Assembly: GCA_022578965.1 (NCBI GenBank) | Contig: MU400541.1 | Span: 307,870-371,869, forward strand | Source: Xylaria sp. FL1777 | Lineage: Eukaryota > Ascomycota > Sordariomycetes > Xylariales > Xylariaceae | Direction: 5' to 3' | Length of the DNA stretch: 64,000 bases | In this document: positions 37,031 to 51,707 of the stretch, one piece after another | How the letters are laid out: each line of letters begins with the position of its first letter | How positions within the stretch are numbered: the first letter of the stretch is position 1 | Position numbers and translations under genes: made by a program | The notes under the pieces: generated by a model | What the model was told of the DNA's origin: nothing | The model's database searches: none | What the model saw: only the letters and a program-made list of their open reading frames with translations

Positions 37031-38126
37031 TTAGTTAAATAGCTTATAGCTTATTTTTAAACTTTAGTTTAGCTTTAGTTTATTTAGCAAGCTTAATTAG
37101 CTTAAACTATTTTAGTTTAAAATTAACTATTAAACTATTTTTATTTTTAAGCTTATTAGTTGTAATTAATTAGTAATTTAATAATGCAAACTATATATAA
37201 TTAAACATTAAGCTTTTTAACGTACTATTGTTTATGTTTATTATAAAGCGCAAATTATTTTAATTGTTTTTTAGTAGTTTTTTTTTATGCTTTAGTTTAA
37301 AAAGCTTAACTTTTTGTGCTTTTAATAAATCGAAATACTAGTAAAAAGCAAAAAAAAATGCTATTCTTTATGTTATACTATTTTAAATAGCTTAGTTAAA
37401 CCTTTATAACAGGTTTAAAAGGTTTTTAAAAGCAATAAAGCTAAACTAAACAATATGCATTATATTACAAATATTTATTTTTATTTTAAAAGCTATAATA
37501 ATAAACATAATTTAATAAAAAAAGTCTAGCTTTATAAACTTGTTATATAACTGCTATTAGTTATTAAAACATATATTTATATTATATTTTTAAATAAAGC
37601 GCTTTACTTTAATTAAAGTAAACTTTAATTTTTAAAGCTATATTATTAAAAAATAGTACATAATAATAAGCTTTTTTTTGCTATTTATAAAAACAATAGT
37701 TTTAAGAATTAAGTATGCTATATTATGCTATGTTTTATTAATTAAAAAACTTAATTGCTAGTAATTTTTTATAATAGTACCTTTTTTTATAAAATAAACA
37801 ATAAAAGATATATTAAGCTAATTAACTAAAGCACAAACAAATTGCAGTTTTTTTAAACGAATATTTTACTGTTAAAATCTAGCTTTAAGCAATATAAACT
37901 TTTAAGCGTTTAAGCTTAATATAGCAGTATAGCTAAACTATAATATATTTTATAAAACTAACGCTTTTATATAATATATATTAAGGTATATAATTTAGAA
38001 ATCTTTTTATTAATAAATTATATAAAGCTTATTAATAGTTATAAACGTAATCTTTTAATTAAACAAGAGGTTATAAAGCAAATTAATAAAATGTTTTTAA
38101 GTAATTTATTTAAGCTTAAAAATACC
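37031..38126. other. Unassigned 1.1-kb spacer between A2 and A3
   Basis: No match to either element family and no recognisable gene. It separates two 15-kb elements in opposite orientation. AT-biased like the rest, with short palindromes only. Confidence 0.6.
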
Positions 38127-38130
38127 ATAT

Positions 38131-38434
38131 TAAAATAAAGCAGTGCAATTGCGCAAGATTTACTATACTACTTTAATTACAAGAAAATAAGTTATAACTT
38201 ATGCATTTAAGCAATTAAGCTATATATAAATTAGAAAATTAAACAATTAATTAAAAAGCTATTTAATAATATAAATAAAGCAACTATAGCTAATTTCTAT
38301 TTTTTTTTGCGTGTTTATTAAATTTATACTTTAAAATTTAGCGTAATATTTATATTTTTATTTTTATTATATAACTTAGCTTAAACTTATTTTAACTAGC
38401 TAGTTAGTTTATTTAGCTACTTTATTTTACTTTA
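38131..38434 (-). repeat. 3' LTR of A3 (304 bp)
   Basis: On the plus strand it starts taaaataaag and ends tttacttta-type sequence at 38434. It is a direct repeat of 52807-53110. Confidence 0.92.
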
Positions 38435-38906
38435 ATTTTTTTTTATTAAAATATAGCTGCTTTTAGTTTATTTTAATACTTATAATTATATAGTTCTTTA
38501 TTTTTATTAGCGTTTTTTAAATAGGGTTAATATTATTTTTTTTTGCTTATTTAGTTTTATAAGTTTTTTTTTATTTTTTTTGCTATATTTAAAAGTAGCT
38601 TAAGCTTTAGCACTTATAAAAGCATTATAGCTTTATTAAAACTAGTTTTAGCTTTTTTATATATTTAAATATATAAGCAAAAGCTTTTAGAAATGTTTAG
38701 CGTTTTTTTTGTAAAAGTATTTATAAAAAGTTTATATTTTTTTTTTTTTGAACTATTAAGCTTAGCTAGGTTTTATACTTAGTTTATTATATTTAAAAAA
38801 AAAAATATTTATAAAAGTTTTTATAGCAAAATAACTTTGTACTATTAAAACGTTTTTATATTGCTTATAATATAACTTTTTTAGTATAATTATTAGTTTT
38901 TTTTGC

Positions 38907-41231
38907 TAAAAACTTTTTTTGCGCTTTAAAATAAAAAGCACTAAAAAAACAAAACAATTAACTTTTAGTTTTTTTTTTAGCGTTTTTTTTTTACTTTGTG
39001 TATTTTTAGCGCTTAATAATAAAAAAGCTAACTTATTAAATTTAAAAAAAGTTGCTTTTAGTTCTTTTAAGAAATAATAAAGCTTAATGCTTATTAAAAG
39101 TAATAAATATAGATTTTTTTACAACTTAAAACTAAAATACTTTTTAAGGTTTGTTTTTAAAAATTAAATAAGCTATTTATAACTTTTTTAATTATTAATA
39201 CTTTTTTTTAAATATTAGCTTATTAAGTTATAAAACATATAATATAAATATAAAGCTTTAATAAACTTATATATATAGTTATTGCATTAGCAAAAGCAAA
39301 AAAATATAAAATAGCTTAATATAACCTTTATATTAAAGTGCTTTATTATTTAATATTTTTATAATTTTTAAAAAACTTGTTTGTTATTTTTATTAATAGT
39401 ATGTTTAAAGTTTAAAATATATATTACTTTTAAAACAGTATTAATAAAAATAGTAATTTAATAATTATTTAAGCAATATTTTATTATAAGATATTTTATT
39501 TAAGAAGTTATAACAATTATTATAGCTTATTTTATGTTTTATTAGTTTATAAAAAGATTTTTTATAAACTAGCTATACTTAAGTTTAATATTTATTTTTA
39601 AAGCTTTAGCTTTTTTATTTATATATAGCTAAAGCAATATATTTAGTAAAGCTTTTATTTTGCGTTTATTTAACTATTTTTTAGCGTTTAGCTTTATAAA
39701 AATATTTGTAATATAAATAGCTTTAATTTTTTATTTTATAATGTTTACTTTATAAAAGTTTTTGTAGTAGCTATAAATAGTAAGCTTTTTTTAATAATTT
39801 AAATACTTTTGTTTATATTAGTAGGTTTTTTTAGCAGTTATTTATTATTCTAAAAGAAAAATTTTTAGCTATTGCTTTTTATTATTTTTATATATTATTT
39901 TTAAAACTTTACTTAGCAAAAAACAATAAGCTAGCTTTTATTTATTATAAAGCTTTAGTTTATTAAAATGTTTTATATTATTATTTTTTTAATAATTGTT
40001 TAAAGCTTTCTTTAATAGCGGTTTTTTTAAAGATTTTATAAATAATAACTATTAAATATTTAGTTTTTATACTGTAGGTTTTTATTTTTTATGTAGTTTT
40101 AGCTTTATTACTAAAACTATTAAATTTTTTATAAATGTAACATTAAACTTATTAAAGCAGAAATTGTTATTTTTATAGTATTTTTTAATTTTAAATAAAT
40201 ATTATATTAATATTATAAAACTTTTTATAGCTATAAATTTTAATATTTAGTTTATAGCTTATAAAAATATTTTTAAATATTTAGGTTTTAGTTTAAGCAT
40301 ATAAAGTAGCGTTTTATTTACGTTTATTAAGCGGTTTTATATAGTAGAATATACTATAAGAGCTTTTTTTTGAAAATTAAGCGCTTTTTTATTAAGCAAC
40401 AAGTTAAAAGTATAAAAAATTCCTATTAAAATTATATGTAGTATAAACTACTAATATTTTAACGCTTTTTTATTATAATACTTTTTGTGTATTAAGTATA
40501 TTGCTTTTTTTTATATTTGTTAAACTAAGTTTAAAGATAAGTTTTAGCAAGTTTTGCTCTTTTTAGAAAACATATAGCTAAAATACTTTTTTAGTACTAC
40601 TTTTTTTCTTTTTTTTAGGTTTTTAAAAAATAAACTTTTTATAAAGGTTACTTTTTTTTATATAAAATAAAACTTTAAAACAAACTTTAAAAAAACATTA
40701 ACTAAAAAAAGCAGTATGTTTTTTAACTAAACATTTTTTATATTTGGTTTTTTAATTTATAAAAAAAGCTAATAAGCTAAATATTTTTTGTACTTTAAAT
40801 TTTTAACAATTATTAGCTTTTTTTTAAAGCTATTCTTAAAAAGCTGTTAGTTTTTAAAGAAAAGCTTTTTATAATTAGCAGTTAAGTTTATATATATATG
40901 CTTATTTTTTTTTTTTTTTGCTTTTTTTTTAAAGTTTGCTATTTTTTATGCTAATTGTTTATATGCTTTAGTATTAAGTGTTAGCTTTATAAAACTTTTA
41001 AAAAAAAATGCTTTTATTTTTAGTTAATTTATAGTATTAATAACTTTTTTAAAAATAAAAAATATAATAATTAAAAATATATATATATAATAAAAGTAAT
41101 TTTTAATAATATTTAAGCATATATATATTTTTGCTATATTTTGCAATTTAGTAAAAAATGCAAGCAAATTAAAAATTTTAATATAAATTAAAAGTGCAAA
41201 AACAAATAGTATAAAAAGTATAAAATATAAG
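38907..41231 (-). pseudogene. ORF3 relic in A3, unknown protein
   Basis: Third copy of the unknown frame downstream of integrase, on the minus strand. Checked at its end, where the cta at about 38906 corresponds to the TAG ending the open stretch in A1. Useful for consensus building, because its mutations are independent of those in A1 and A2. Confidence 0.5.
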
Positions 41232-44061
41232 TATTAATATTAATACTACTTGCTTTATATAGTTTAATATTTTTAATTGCTAATTTAAGTTATTACTTTT
41301 TAATAATTGCAAAATTTTTTAAATATAAATGCTAAAAGCATTTATGCTAAATATAAAAAGTTAAAACTTATTAAGTAAATAAAATAGCAAAGTTAAATAT
41401 AAATAAAAAGTTTAATAAAGCAAATATAATAAAAAAAAAGCTAAAATACATATTTTTAAATTAGTATACTTTTTTTTTATAAACTTATTATATTATTTTT
41501 AATTTATTAATTAATTATTTTATTGCTAAAATAAATTATTAATTGCTAAATGTTTTTATAATAATTACTTTTTATATGTTTGTATTAATATTAATTAAAA
41601 AATAAGCAAGTAAAGTAGTTTTAATTAGCTAAATAATTATTTTTTAACTTTTTTTTAATATATTTATAACTTATTTTTTTTAAACATTTATTATTACTAA
41701 TAGTAAAGTAAATAATTTAAGCTTTAGTAAGTATAAAAAAAAAGCTTGTTTTTTTTTTTAATCTGTTTTTTTTTAAGTAGTTTTAAAGCTTAAATTTTTT
41801 TTGCAATTTTTTTTTTTAGTGCTTAAATTTTTAGATCATTTAAATTATATTTTTATTATAAAGTTTTTATTTTTAAGTAGCATAATTAATGCTTGCTTAA
41901 CTAAACATTTAAAAAACAATTTTTGCGTTATTAATAAAGTTTTAAATAATTAAAAAGTATTATAGCAGTTAACTAATATTTAAAAAATTAATATTGCTTA
42001 GCTAATAAATAGTTATACCTATAATATTTAAAAAGTTAAGTTTACTAATAAATAGCAAAATATATGTACTTTTTTTTTTTTTAAATTTTGTTTTTTTTAT
42101 TTAGCTAACTTTTTTTGTTTTATATAATTAAGCATTAAGCTATTTATAAATCAAAATTTTTAGTAGTAATACTAGCAGCAAGTATATTTAATAAAAAGTT
42201 AGTTATAATTTTTTTTATATATGTTATGTAAATTAATATATTTAAGCTAGCTTTAATTAAATAAAAAAGCAAAAGCATTTAAAATTTTGCTTATTATATA
42301 TAAAAGCAATTAAAAGCAGTTTTTAAAGCAAATATATATATTAAATCTTTTATAACTTTTGTTAACTTATAGCTATGTTTATATAGCTATTTAAAATATA
42401 AAATATTATACTTTATAAGCATTACAAACAGTTATTAATAATAACTAAAAGCAAAAAGTATATAAAGCTTTATTTTTTTTTTTTTTGCTATATTATTTTA
42501 AAATAAAAGTTTAGTATGTATACTAACTACGCGTTTATTATTTAGTTATAAAACTATTTATTTTATAAGTTTAAAAGCAATGTAGCTAAATATTTTAAAG
42601 CTAATATAATAACTATAGCAGTTAAAAAAGATTTTATGCTTAAGAACTTTAAAGAACAAATAGTTTTAATTAAAAATATTTTTATTTGCTTAACTAAAAA
42701 AAAAACTAAATTAAAACATAAATTAAAGCGTTTTTTTTAAGCTAATTTTGTTGTTTAGCTTATTAAAAGTAATATTAGTAAGCAATAATTTAGTATTATT
42801 TAAAAAATTAGCATAACGCTTAAGTATTTAAAAAAATAGCTAAAAAAATAAATTAAATAAGTTATATAAAGTAAAATAAAATAAGAAAATTAAACGATTT
42901 GTTTATATAGCAATGTTTTTTTTAATATAATTTGCGATTATTTTTTTTTATTATATAGCTTGTAAATTTTTTTTTAAGCGTAATAAATAAAAAAAGAATA
43001 GTTATTATATAAAAAGTTAAGTTATAATATTTATAAAAGCAAATATATAAAACTTCTGTAATAAAAAAATTAAGAATATATAAAATAAGAATTATTAATA
43101 TTAAATTGTTAAATTTTTTTTTGTTTTTTTTTTAGTTTTTATTTTTTTAGCTTTATATAATTAAATAATTTTGCTTAATTTTTTGTAGCAAGGTTTTATT
43201 TTTGCTAAACTTGCTTTAAACTTTGCTTAAATGTTTGCTGTTTTATTAAATGCTTATTATTGCTTAATAGTAGCTTTAAGTTATTATTAGTAATTTAAAC
43301 GCATAAAGTATAAACTAATAACTTTTTAAGGTATAATAATAGTGTTTTTTGCTTTTTAGTAGTTTTAAGGTTTTTATTAAGTATTAAATAGTTTGAACTA
43401 AAAGCAAAAAAAGCTGTTTAATTTTAAATAAAAGTAATAAAGCAATCAAAAGTAAAAAAACTTATGTGTAAGCATTAGTGCAATAAAATAAACTTAAGTA
43501 ATTAAAACTAATAAGTAGTTTTTATTTTTGTTTTTTTTGTTTTTATGCATTTTTAAAAAAAAGCAATAATAATTTATATTAAGACTAAGCTATTTAGCTA
43601 TTTAAAAAACGTTAAAATAAAATAAAAACTTATATTTTTAGCGTAATAATAAAAGAGGTGCTAATAAACTAGCTGCTATAAAACTAACAAATGTAAAACT
43701 AATAAAAAAAAAGCTATAAAAAATATGCTTAGTTTTAAGCAAAAAAAAATAGTTTTATGTATTATAACTTAATTATATAAACTTATATAATTAGTAAAAA
43801 TAAAAAACAAAACAATTAGTAAAAAAACAAAAGGTAAAAAAGAAAAAATCTATTGTTTTAGCTTTTATTAGTTATTATTTTTTAAAGCGCTTTATAGTAT
43901 AATAGCTAAAAAAATAAAGTAAGCTATTATATTTTTTAGCACTTAAAATATTTAAAGCGCTAAAAGTTGTACTATAGCTTTTATAAACTTAGAAAGCTTT
44001 TATAACTTGTTATATTTTTTTTATTTTTTGCAGCTTAACTGCTATAGCTTTAATTATTAAA
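41232..44061. other. Unassigned stretch between ORF3 and pol in A3
   Basis: Reverse complement of 31108-33926. Nothing recognised beyond T/A-rich runs; tatatatata at 41078-41088 lies just beside it in ORF3. Confidence 0.55.
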
Positions 44062-47000
44062 AGCTTTATTGTTTTAGTTTAGTTTTTAGTAAATAGCTAT
44101 AGCACTAGTAGTTTATATATTAAAGTTAAAATTTTTTAGTTTTTAGTACTTTTAGTTATTTTATATAAATTGCTTTAATTTTTTAAAAAAAAATAACTTT
44201 TTTAATTTTTTGCTAGTTAGTTTTACTAATTAGTATTATTTATAATTAACATTTTTTTTAACTTTATAAAAGCTAATTTATTTATATAGCAGCTTTTTAT
44301 TGTTAAACTTATTTATTAAAAGCATAATATTATAAAAAAAAACAAAAGAGCTTTTTTTAAGTAGTTGCTTAATTTTATAGGCGTTTTTTTAAAATTTAGC
44401 TTTTATAGCTAATTTTTTTTTTTTAGTTATAATTGCTTTAACTTTTATAATATTTTAGTTATAACGTTTTAGCTGTTTAACTTTAGCTTTAATAAAATCT
44501 TTATAAAAGGCAACATTTTATTATTTAATTATTTTTTATGTTAGTATTATATTTTTTACTAGCAAAATTAGCATTTTTTTATATATTAGTTTATATAAGC
44601 TGCAGCTATAGTAACGCATAAAAGTGCAATTTGCTTATATTACTAAGTTTAAATATTTTAGCTAATTTTTTCTAGTTTTATTTATTACTTATATAAAGCT
44701 TTTTTTTATTAGCTTATAGCTTTTTTTAATAAAGCTTTAAGCCTAAAAATAATAAGCTAAACTATAGTTTATTTTATAGCTTAAAGTATTTATTGCGTTT
44801 TTTATTTTTTTTTTAAATTTAGAGCTATTGTTACATTTGATTTTTATAGGAACTTTGTGCTAAAACACAATTTTTTCTTTAATAAATTTAAGTATTTTTA
44901 AAGAATTTACGTGTTTTAAAGGTTTAGTTTTTAAATAAGTTATTATTTTGCATTTTGCTTTTATAATAGCTTTAAATTTATTGCTTAATAGCATAGTTTG
45001 CATATTTATAACTTAAAAAATTAAAAGATCTAAAGAATAATTAAAATAGTATTTTTTAGTTTTTTTGCTATTTGTAGATTTTTAGCAATTAGGGCAACTA
45101 GCGATTGTAATATAAATATTTTAATAAAAGCTTTTTTAGTAATATTTTTAAGTTATTTATTAAGTTATAAATATTTGGTTTTTATAGGTTATTTTTTTAT
45201 AGTTTTTTTTAATGAAAGCTTTTTAGGTTTTTTTGTTATTAATAACTTTTTTTAGCATTTTTTTAAACTTTGCTTTTTTTTAAAAAATGAACTTATTAAC
45301 GAAAAATTTAAGGGCTTTTTTTTTGAAGTAATTTTGCTTTTTTTTTATTGTAAGTTTTTTTGGAACTTGCTTAAAAATAAAATATTTAATAATTTGCTTG
45401 CTTTTTTTGCTTTAATTTTTTTTTAAATATAGTAAAAGTTTTATTTTTTAGTATATTAAGCTTTTAACTAGTTAATTATTTAATTTTTTATACGTAATAA
45501 TAATAGCTATTATATATAGTTAGAAATTAATAAAATTTTTTATATTTTTTTTTTAATGATTATTTAACTTATTTAATAGCTTAAAAAGTTTTTTAAAAAG
45601 CTTATTAATAGCTATATGTTTTTTTTTTAGTATATAGTAAAATATAAAATTAAAAGTTTTTATATATGTTATTTATTTTGTTAATTAAGCATTTAGTAAT
45701 GCTAAAAATTTATTATTTAGCTGTATTATAAAAACTTTTGCATTAGTTTTTAAATAAAACGTAATTTTATAAAAATAGTTTTGCAACTTTTAAAAAGTTT
45801 TAATAATAATAAGCTTTTTTAGCTTTATAGCATTATATTTTTTTTTAGGGCTTTTTTATGTTTTAGATTTATATTTTGCTAGTTTAATAGCTTTATTAAC
45901 TTTTTAGCATAAAATAGCGCTTTAGCTAGTTTTAAAAGCATTTATTTTTAGCTAAATGGGTTTTTTTATATAATTAAAAGTAATAAAAATAAAAGCTATT
46001 ATAATAGCTTTTTAAAGCTTTTTTATAGCTTTTTTCTGCAGTTTTTTAAAGCAAAACAGCTTATTTTTTTATAATAAAACTATTAATAGTTTTGCAATTA
46101 TAGTATACTTTTATATTTATATTTAGTAATATATTGTTATTTTTAAAAAAAACTATACTTTTATAATGTTTTTATAAGTTTTTTACTTAAGAATTTTTAT
46201 TACTTTTGCTTTTATTAAGCTTTTGCTATTAGTGCTATATATATAGCTAATTATTTTAGTTGTTTATTTTGTTTATTTGCTTTTAAATATACTAGCTATA
46301 ATTTTAGCTAGCTTAAAATTAAGCAGTGTAGCATTAAAATTTTTAAAATGTTTTAATATAAACTACTTAATTTTTAAAGCAATTTTATAATTATTATACT
46401 TAGTAGTAAGTTTTTTAACTATTATATTATTAAAGAAAAGTTTATATTTTATTAGTAATATATTATATAAAATTTTTAATAGTACTTTTAGAAATTAAGC
46501 TACTAAATTTATTGCTTTTTATAAAAAAGTAATTATTTAAAAAAAGCTTATTAGTATAAAAAAAGCAGTTATTGCTTAGCTAAAAATAAAAAATAGTATT
46601 TAATTATATTTTAAGAATAAATTAACTATAAAGATTATTTTATATATTGCGAACTTTTTAAAGAACTTATTATAGCTTTAAAAAAAATTAGTATTACATA
46701 TAATAACTACGTTTATTTTTATAGCTAAATTAATTAATTAAACTTTTTTATTTTTTTTTTGCACTAAAAATTAAACGTTGTAATATAAACTATAGGTTTT
46801 TTTAAAAATATTATGCTTAAGTTAAGTTTTTAAAACTTTTATAATAATGTTTTTTAAAGATTTAAAGATTAAAATGTTATAAACTTGCTATGCTTTATAA
46901 AAAACTGTTTTAATTTTATAAAAAGAAAAAATCTTATTATATATTTTTTTTATTTTAGAAAAGTTTTAAAAAAGTGCTATTTTTCTGCAATATTATATTT

Positions 47001-48458
47001 TAGTTAATAATGCTGCTTTTTGCTAAGTAAAGTTAGTTATATAAAGCTTTTTTAAAAAAACAGCTAGTTATTTAGTAGTTAGTTAAATGCTTTTAGAAGT
47101 AATGCTAAAACATAAATATATGTTTTAATAAATGCTATTTTGTTAAAATAGCGCAAGATTTTTTAAGTAATAGCTTGTTTTTTTTAAAGCTTGCTTTTTT
47201 TATTTATAAGATCTAAATAAAACAGTGCTATTAAATAGCATATTATTTTTAAGATAGATTTTTTTATTTTTTGTTTTATATATTATATTTAAAATTATTG
47301 TTTTATTTTTTATTAATTTGTTAGTTTTTAAAGCTTAAAAAGTTAATAGTGCTTAAGTTAAAGTTATAATTAAGTTATACTTGTTTTTTGATTTATATGT
47401 AAAATTTCTAGTTTTTGCAATTATTAATTTTTTAGCATTTTTTTGCTTTAGTGTTTTTTTTATTACAACTAAAAGTATTTTAAGTAGTTAATTATTATTA
47501 AAAATAGCGCAGACTTTTTTATTATTTTATATTTCTAGATTTTTAAAAAGTTTGATATTTTATGTAAAAAAAATTAAGAAAACTGCTAATGTTATATTAT
47601 TATATAAGTTTTAATTTTTTTAAAAGCTTACATTTGTATATTTTTTTAAACTGTGTTTTTTTAATTTTTTTTTTGCTTTTTTTTGCTAATTATTAGATTT
47701 CTTATTTAAAGTCTAGTATTTTTGTGCTTTTTGTAGCTTATTTGCTAAGCTAATAATTTAGCAAATATATATTAGTTTTTTAGTTGCTAATATTTTTAAG
47801 CCTTTAAATTTAGTTTTTTAATATGTTTTATTACTAGTATAATAATCCGGCTTGTTTTAAGTATTATACTAGCTATTATATAAAAGCTCTAAAAATATAA
47901 ACTTATTTAAGATTTTATAATAAAGTTTATTTTTAGTAATAAAAAGTAAGTAGCTTATTTTTTGCTAATTATATATAGCAGAAAAAACAGCAACTTTTTA
48001 TTTATTTAAATAGTAGTTTTTAAGCATTTTATGCATTTAACTAAATTGCTAGTTTAATTAAATTTTTTTTAGGTTATATTTATATTTTTAGTAGCAAAGC
48101 TGTTTTTATTAATAAATAAGTTTATAATAATGTTAAACTACGCTTTAGAATTAATAATTTTAATAATATTTTTTTTATAGATTTTGTTTTTTATTTTTAT
48201 AGTAAGCTTTAAATAAAGCTATATATATTTTTTTAGCTTTATAATGCTTAAAGATATAGCTAGAATATTTTGCAATTTTAGTAGCAAAGCTAATATAAAG
48301 CATAAATTTAAAAAGCTTAAGTATTTTTAGTTAAAATAATTTATTAAGCTTAAGTTTTTTTTATTATAAAATTTGTACTTTAATGTTCTTTTAAATAAGT
48401 TTGAACTATTGCTGCTAATATAATTATTATATTTTTTATAAATTTTTATTTTAAAAGG
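44062..48458 (-). pseudogene. pol: pol of A3
   Basis: Minus-strand copy of protease, RT, RNase H and integrase. The two catalytic Asp codons of RT are again AAT (plus strand attatt at 46426-46431), so all three A copies lost both residues. Limits transferred from A2. Confidence 0.83.
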
Positions 48459-49047
48459 GTTAAAAGTTTAGTTAGCGCTTTTTAAAACTATTAATGCTAG
48501 CTATATTAGCTTTTTAAGCTTTTTTTTTTTTTTTAGCATTATTAGCATAAAATTAGCATAAAGCTAAAGTTTAATTAAAAATATTACTTTTTTTAAAAGC
48601 AGCATAAGTATAACAATTAATAACTTTTGCTTTTTTAGGTTATTTTTAAATAATAAATATATAATATTACATTAGTTTAAAATTTTAAAAAGCATTTTAT
48701 TAAACTTTAGCTTGTTTTTTAACGTTTAAAAATTTAAAGCAATATAAGCAAAAAATAACATTACTTAATTATTTTATTAGTTTTAATTGCAAAGAACTTT
48801 TATTATTTTATAGCGTTGCTTATTTAAAAAAGCAGCTATAAAGCTAAGTTAAAGCATATAAATATACATAATAAAACTGTTATATTTTATCTTTTTATTT
48901 ATTTGTACTACTAAATAATTTAATAAAAAGCTAGTTTTATAAATGCTACTTAGTAATTTATGCTTATTAAGCTAATTAGCTAATTGTAATACTAGCTAAA
49001 AACTTTTTTGTGCTTTTTTAACTACTAGCTATTAAGATTTTATGTTA

Positions 49048-51707
49048 TTTTCTAAAAAGTTTACGCTTTTATAAAAAAAAGCATTTTTTATGTTTATTTA
49101 AATTAAAATTTCTTGCAATAAAGTTTTTAGTTAAGCTTTATATTTTAACTTATTGCTTTTTTTTTTTAAAATAAATTATAATATGTTTAATTTAATTTGC
49201 TAATTTAAACTTTTGTTAAAGTTATTTAAAAATAGTAGTATTATTTTTAGCATTAGTTTAAGTACTTTTGCTGCTTTAAAATATAACTTAGCTTTTATTT
49301 AAATAATTATTTAAATAAAAATACTAAAGTACTTTAAAACTTTTAGTATAAAGTTTTTAAAAGTAACATTTGTTTTTTTGTTTAAAAAGTTTTTAAACTT
49401 TTTAGCTTATATTTTTTTAAATTTTAAGCTTTTTTTTGTAAGTTTTGCTCTTTAGATTTTTTAGGGCTTTTAATAATTAGAACTTTTTAGTTTTAATAAA
49501 GTACTTTACTTGTAAAAATTATTGTTTATTTGTGTATTTTTAGTATTAAGCTAAATAAAAAACTCGTTATTATTTAAATAAATCTTTTTAATTATTTAAC
49601 TTATAAAAAGCTTTTTTTTTTATTTTTTGGGTTTTTTTTTACTTTTTATTTAATAAAAAGTAGCTTTTTTAATTAAAAGCTTATAATAATTAGCTTAAAA
49701 CACATTTATACTAATTTTTTTGCTTAATATATAGTTTTATAAAACTTTAGTACTATTTGCGTTATAAAAAGTACTTTATATAAAGTTTTAATTAGTTGTA
49801 ATAAAGCTATTATTTAGCTTGCTATTTATTAAGTTGTTTTTTTTAACATTATAAGCCTTTATTAGTTTTATTTTATAAAGCATACTAGTTTAATTATTAG
49901 TTTTCTTATTTAAAAATTAGTTTAGCTGCTTATTATTTAGCTAATAAAGTTTTTTTTTCTTTTGATTTCTTTGTTTGCTTTTTATTTTAGCATTTAGATT
50001 TTTATTATTTAAAATAAAGTTTTTTTTTTGCAGTTAATAATAAGCTTTCTGCTTAAGTAATTTATTATTGCTTAAAATAAAGTTATATATTTATTTTATT
50101 GCAGCATTAAGAATTTTCTTTTTATTTTTGCTAATTTTTACAACTTTAAAGAAAACTTTTATACATTTAAAGCTTGCAAAAAATCTTAGCTTTTTTAAGC
50201 ACTATTTAAAGTTCTAATATATAATGTTTTCTTTTTTTAATTTATAAGTAAAGCTACATTTATAAACGTAATAATTATTTATGCTATATTTTTAACAAAT
50301 AGTTTTTTTTGCTAAATAAAGATTATTTAATTTTACTTGTTATAAAAAATTAAACGATTATTTGCTTTATTTTTGTTTTCTAAAGTTATATTTACTTTTT
50401 TATAAATATTTAAAAGTTATAGCATTAATGCTAAACATTTGTTTTTTTAATAAGTTTATATTAATTTTGTAATATTATAGTGCTTATAGTTTTTAATTAA
50501 CTAGCTAAACATACTAATTTTGTAGTTTTTTTAGCATTTCTTTTAGTTTTTTTTTTATAATTACTACATTTTTTTGTTTTAATTTTAACTGCTATATTTG
50601 CTTAGTAATATTATTTATGTTTTAATTATAAACAAAATGTTAAGCTAATTTTACTTGCTATTTTTTAATAATAACTGTTTTAATAGCTAATATAGTTATA
50701 TTAATAGCTAGCTTAGCAGCATTAATAGCAGTATATAAAAGCTTGTTAAAATTATAATTATATAAATAATTAATCTTTTTTTATGCTTTGCATGCTTTTT
50801 TTGTTTTTCTAAAGTAAAAATCTAGCTTAAACTTTTTATTAATTTAGTTGTTTAATATTTTATAAAAGTTTTTATAAAACATTTCGTTTAAGTTATTATA
50901 TAACTTTTTAAAAAACTTTATTATTTTATTAATAATATTTTGATTTAGCTTTTTAAGCAAACTTTAAGTAAGTTAAAAATTAAAGTAGTAATTTTTTTAG
51001 GCTTTAATATTTTTAGCATATATTTAATGCTAAAAAAAATAAGTTTTAAAATTAGTAAAGTATATAGCTTTTAAGCAAGCTTTAAAATTTTGCAATATAG
51101 CAATAGTAAACTTATTTTGCTTAAAGTTTTAAAGCTTAAACTTTTATTTAAGCAGTTTATAAGCTTTAGTTTATAATAAACAATCTTTTAGTATTATTTT
51201 TACTATTTTTTTTGTTTAAAAAGTATTGCAATAAATAAAAACCTGTTTAATTTTGTTAATATTTTTAAAACGCTTTATATAAAAGAAAGCATTTAGATTA
51301 TTTAGCTATTTATTTACTTTTAACTTATTAAATAGCAAATGCTAGTTTAACTTTAAGTTAAAAAGCATAAATAACAGCTTAATTTTAATATTATGCTTAT
51401 TATTAAAATAGCTTAAGCTAAATAAAGTTACTTTAATACTTTTTAAAAATAATAAACTAGTTATTTTTATTTTTTTTGTTTATAAGTAGTTTTAATGTTT
51501 TTTATATATTAAAGTAAAAAAATTTAACGATTTTTTATAGCTAAATTACTTAACTAAGCTATAGTTTTTAAACTTTTAAGCTATATAATAAATTAAAATA
51601 AAGTTTATATAAAAGTAATAAAAAAAGTAAACTATAAAAAATAATAAAAGTAAGCTGCAAAAAATAATAAAAGTAAGCTAAATAAAAGTATAAGTTTAAA
51701 AAAAAAA
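49048..51707 (-). pseudogene. gag: gag of A3
   Basis: Minus-strand copy of the A2 gag. The zinc knuckle lies at about 50,256-50,297; here the second Cys codon has also changed to TAT, so the knuckle is damaged differently from A2. Limits transferred from A2 and approximate. Confidence 0.72.
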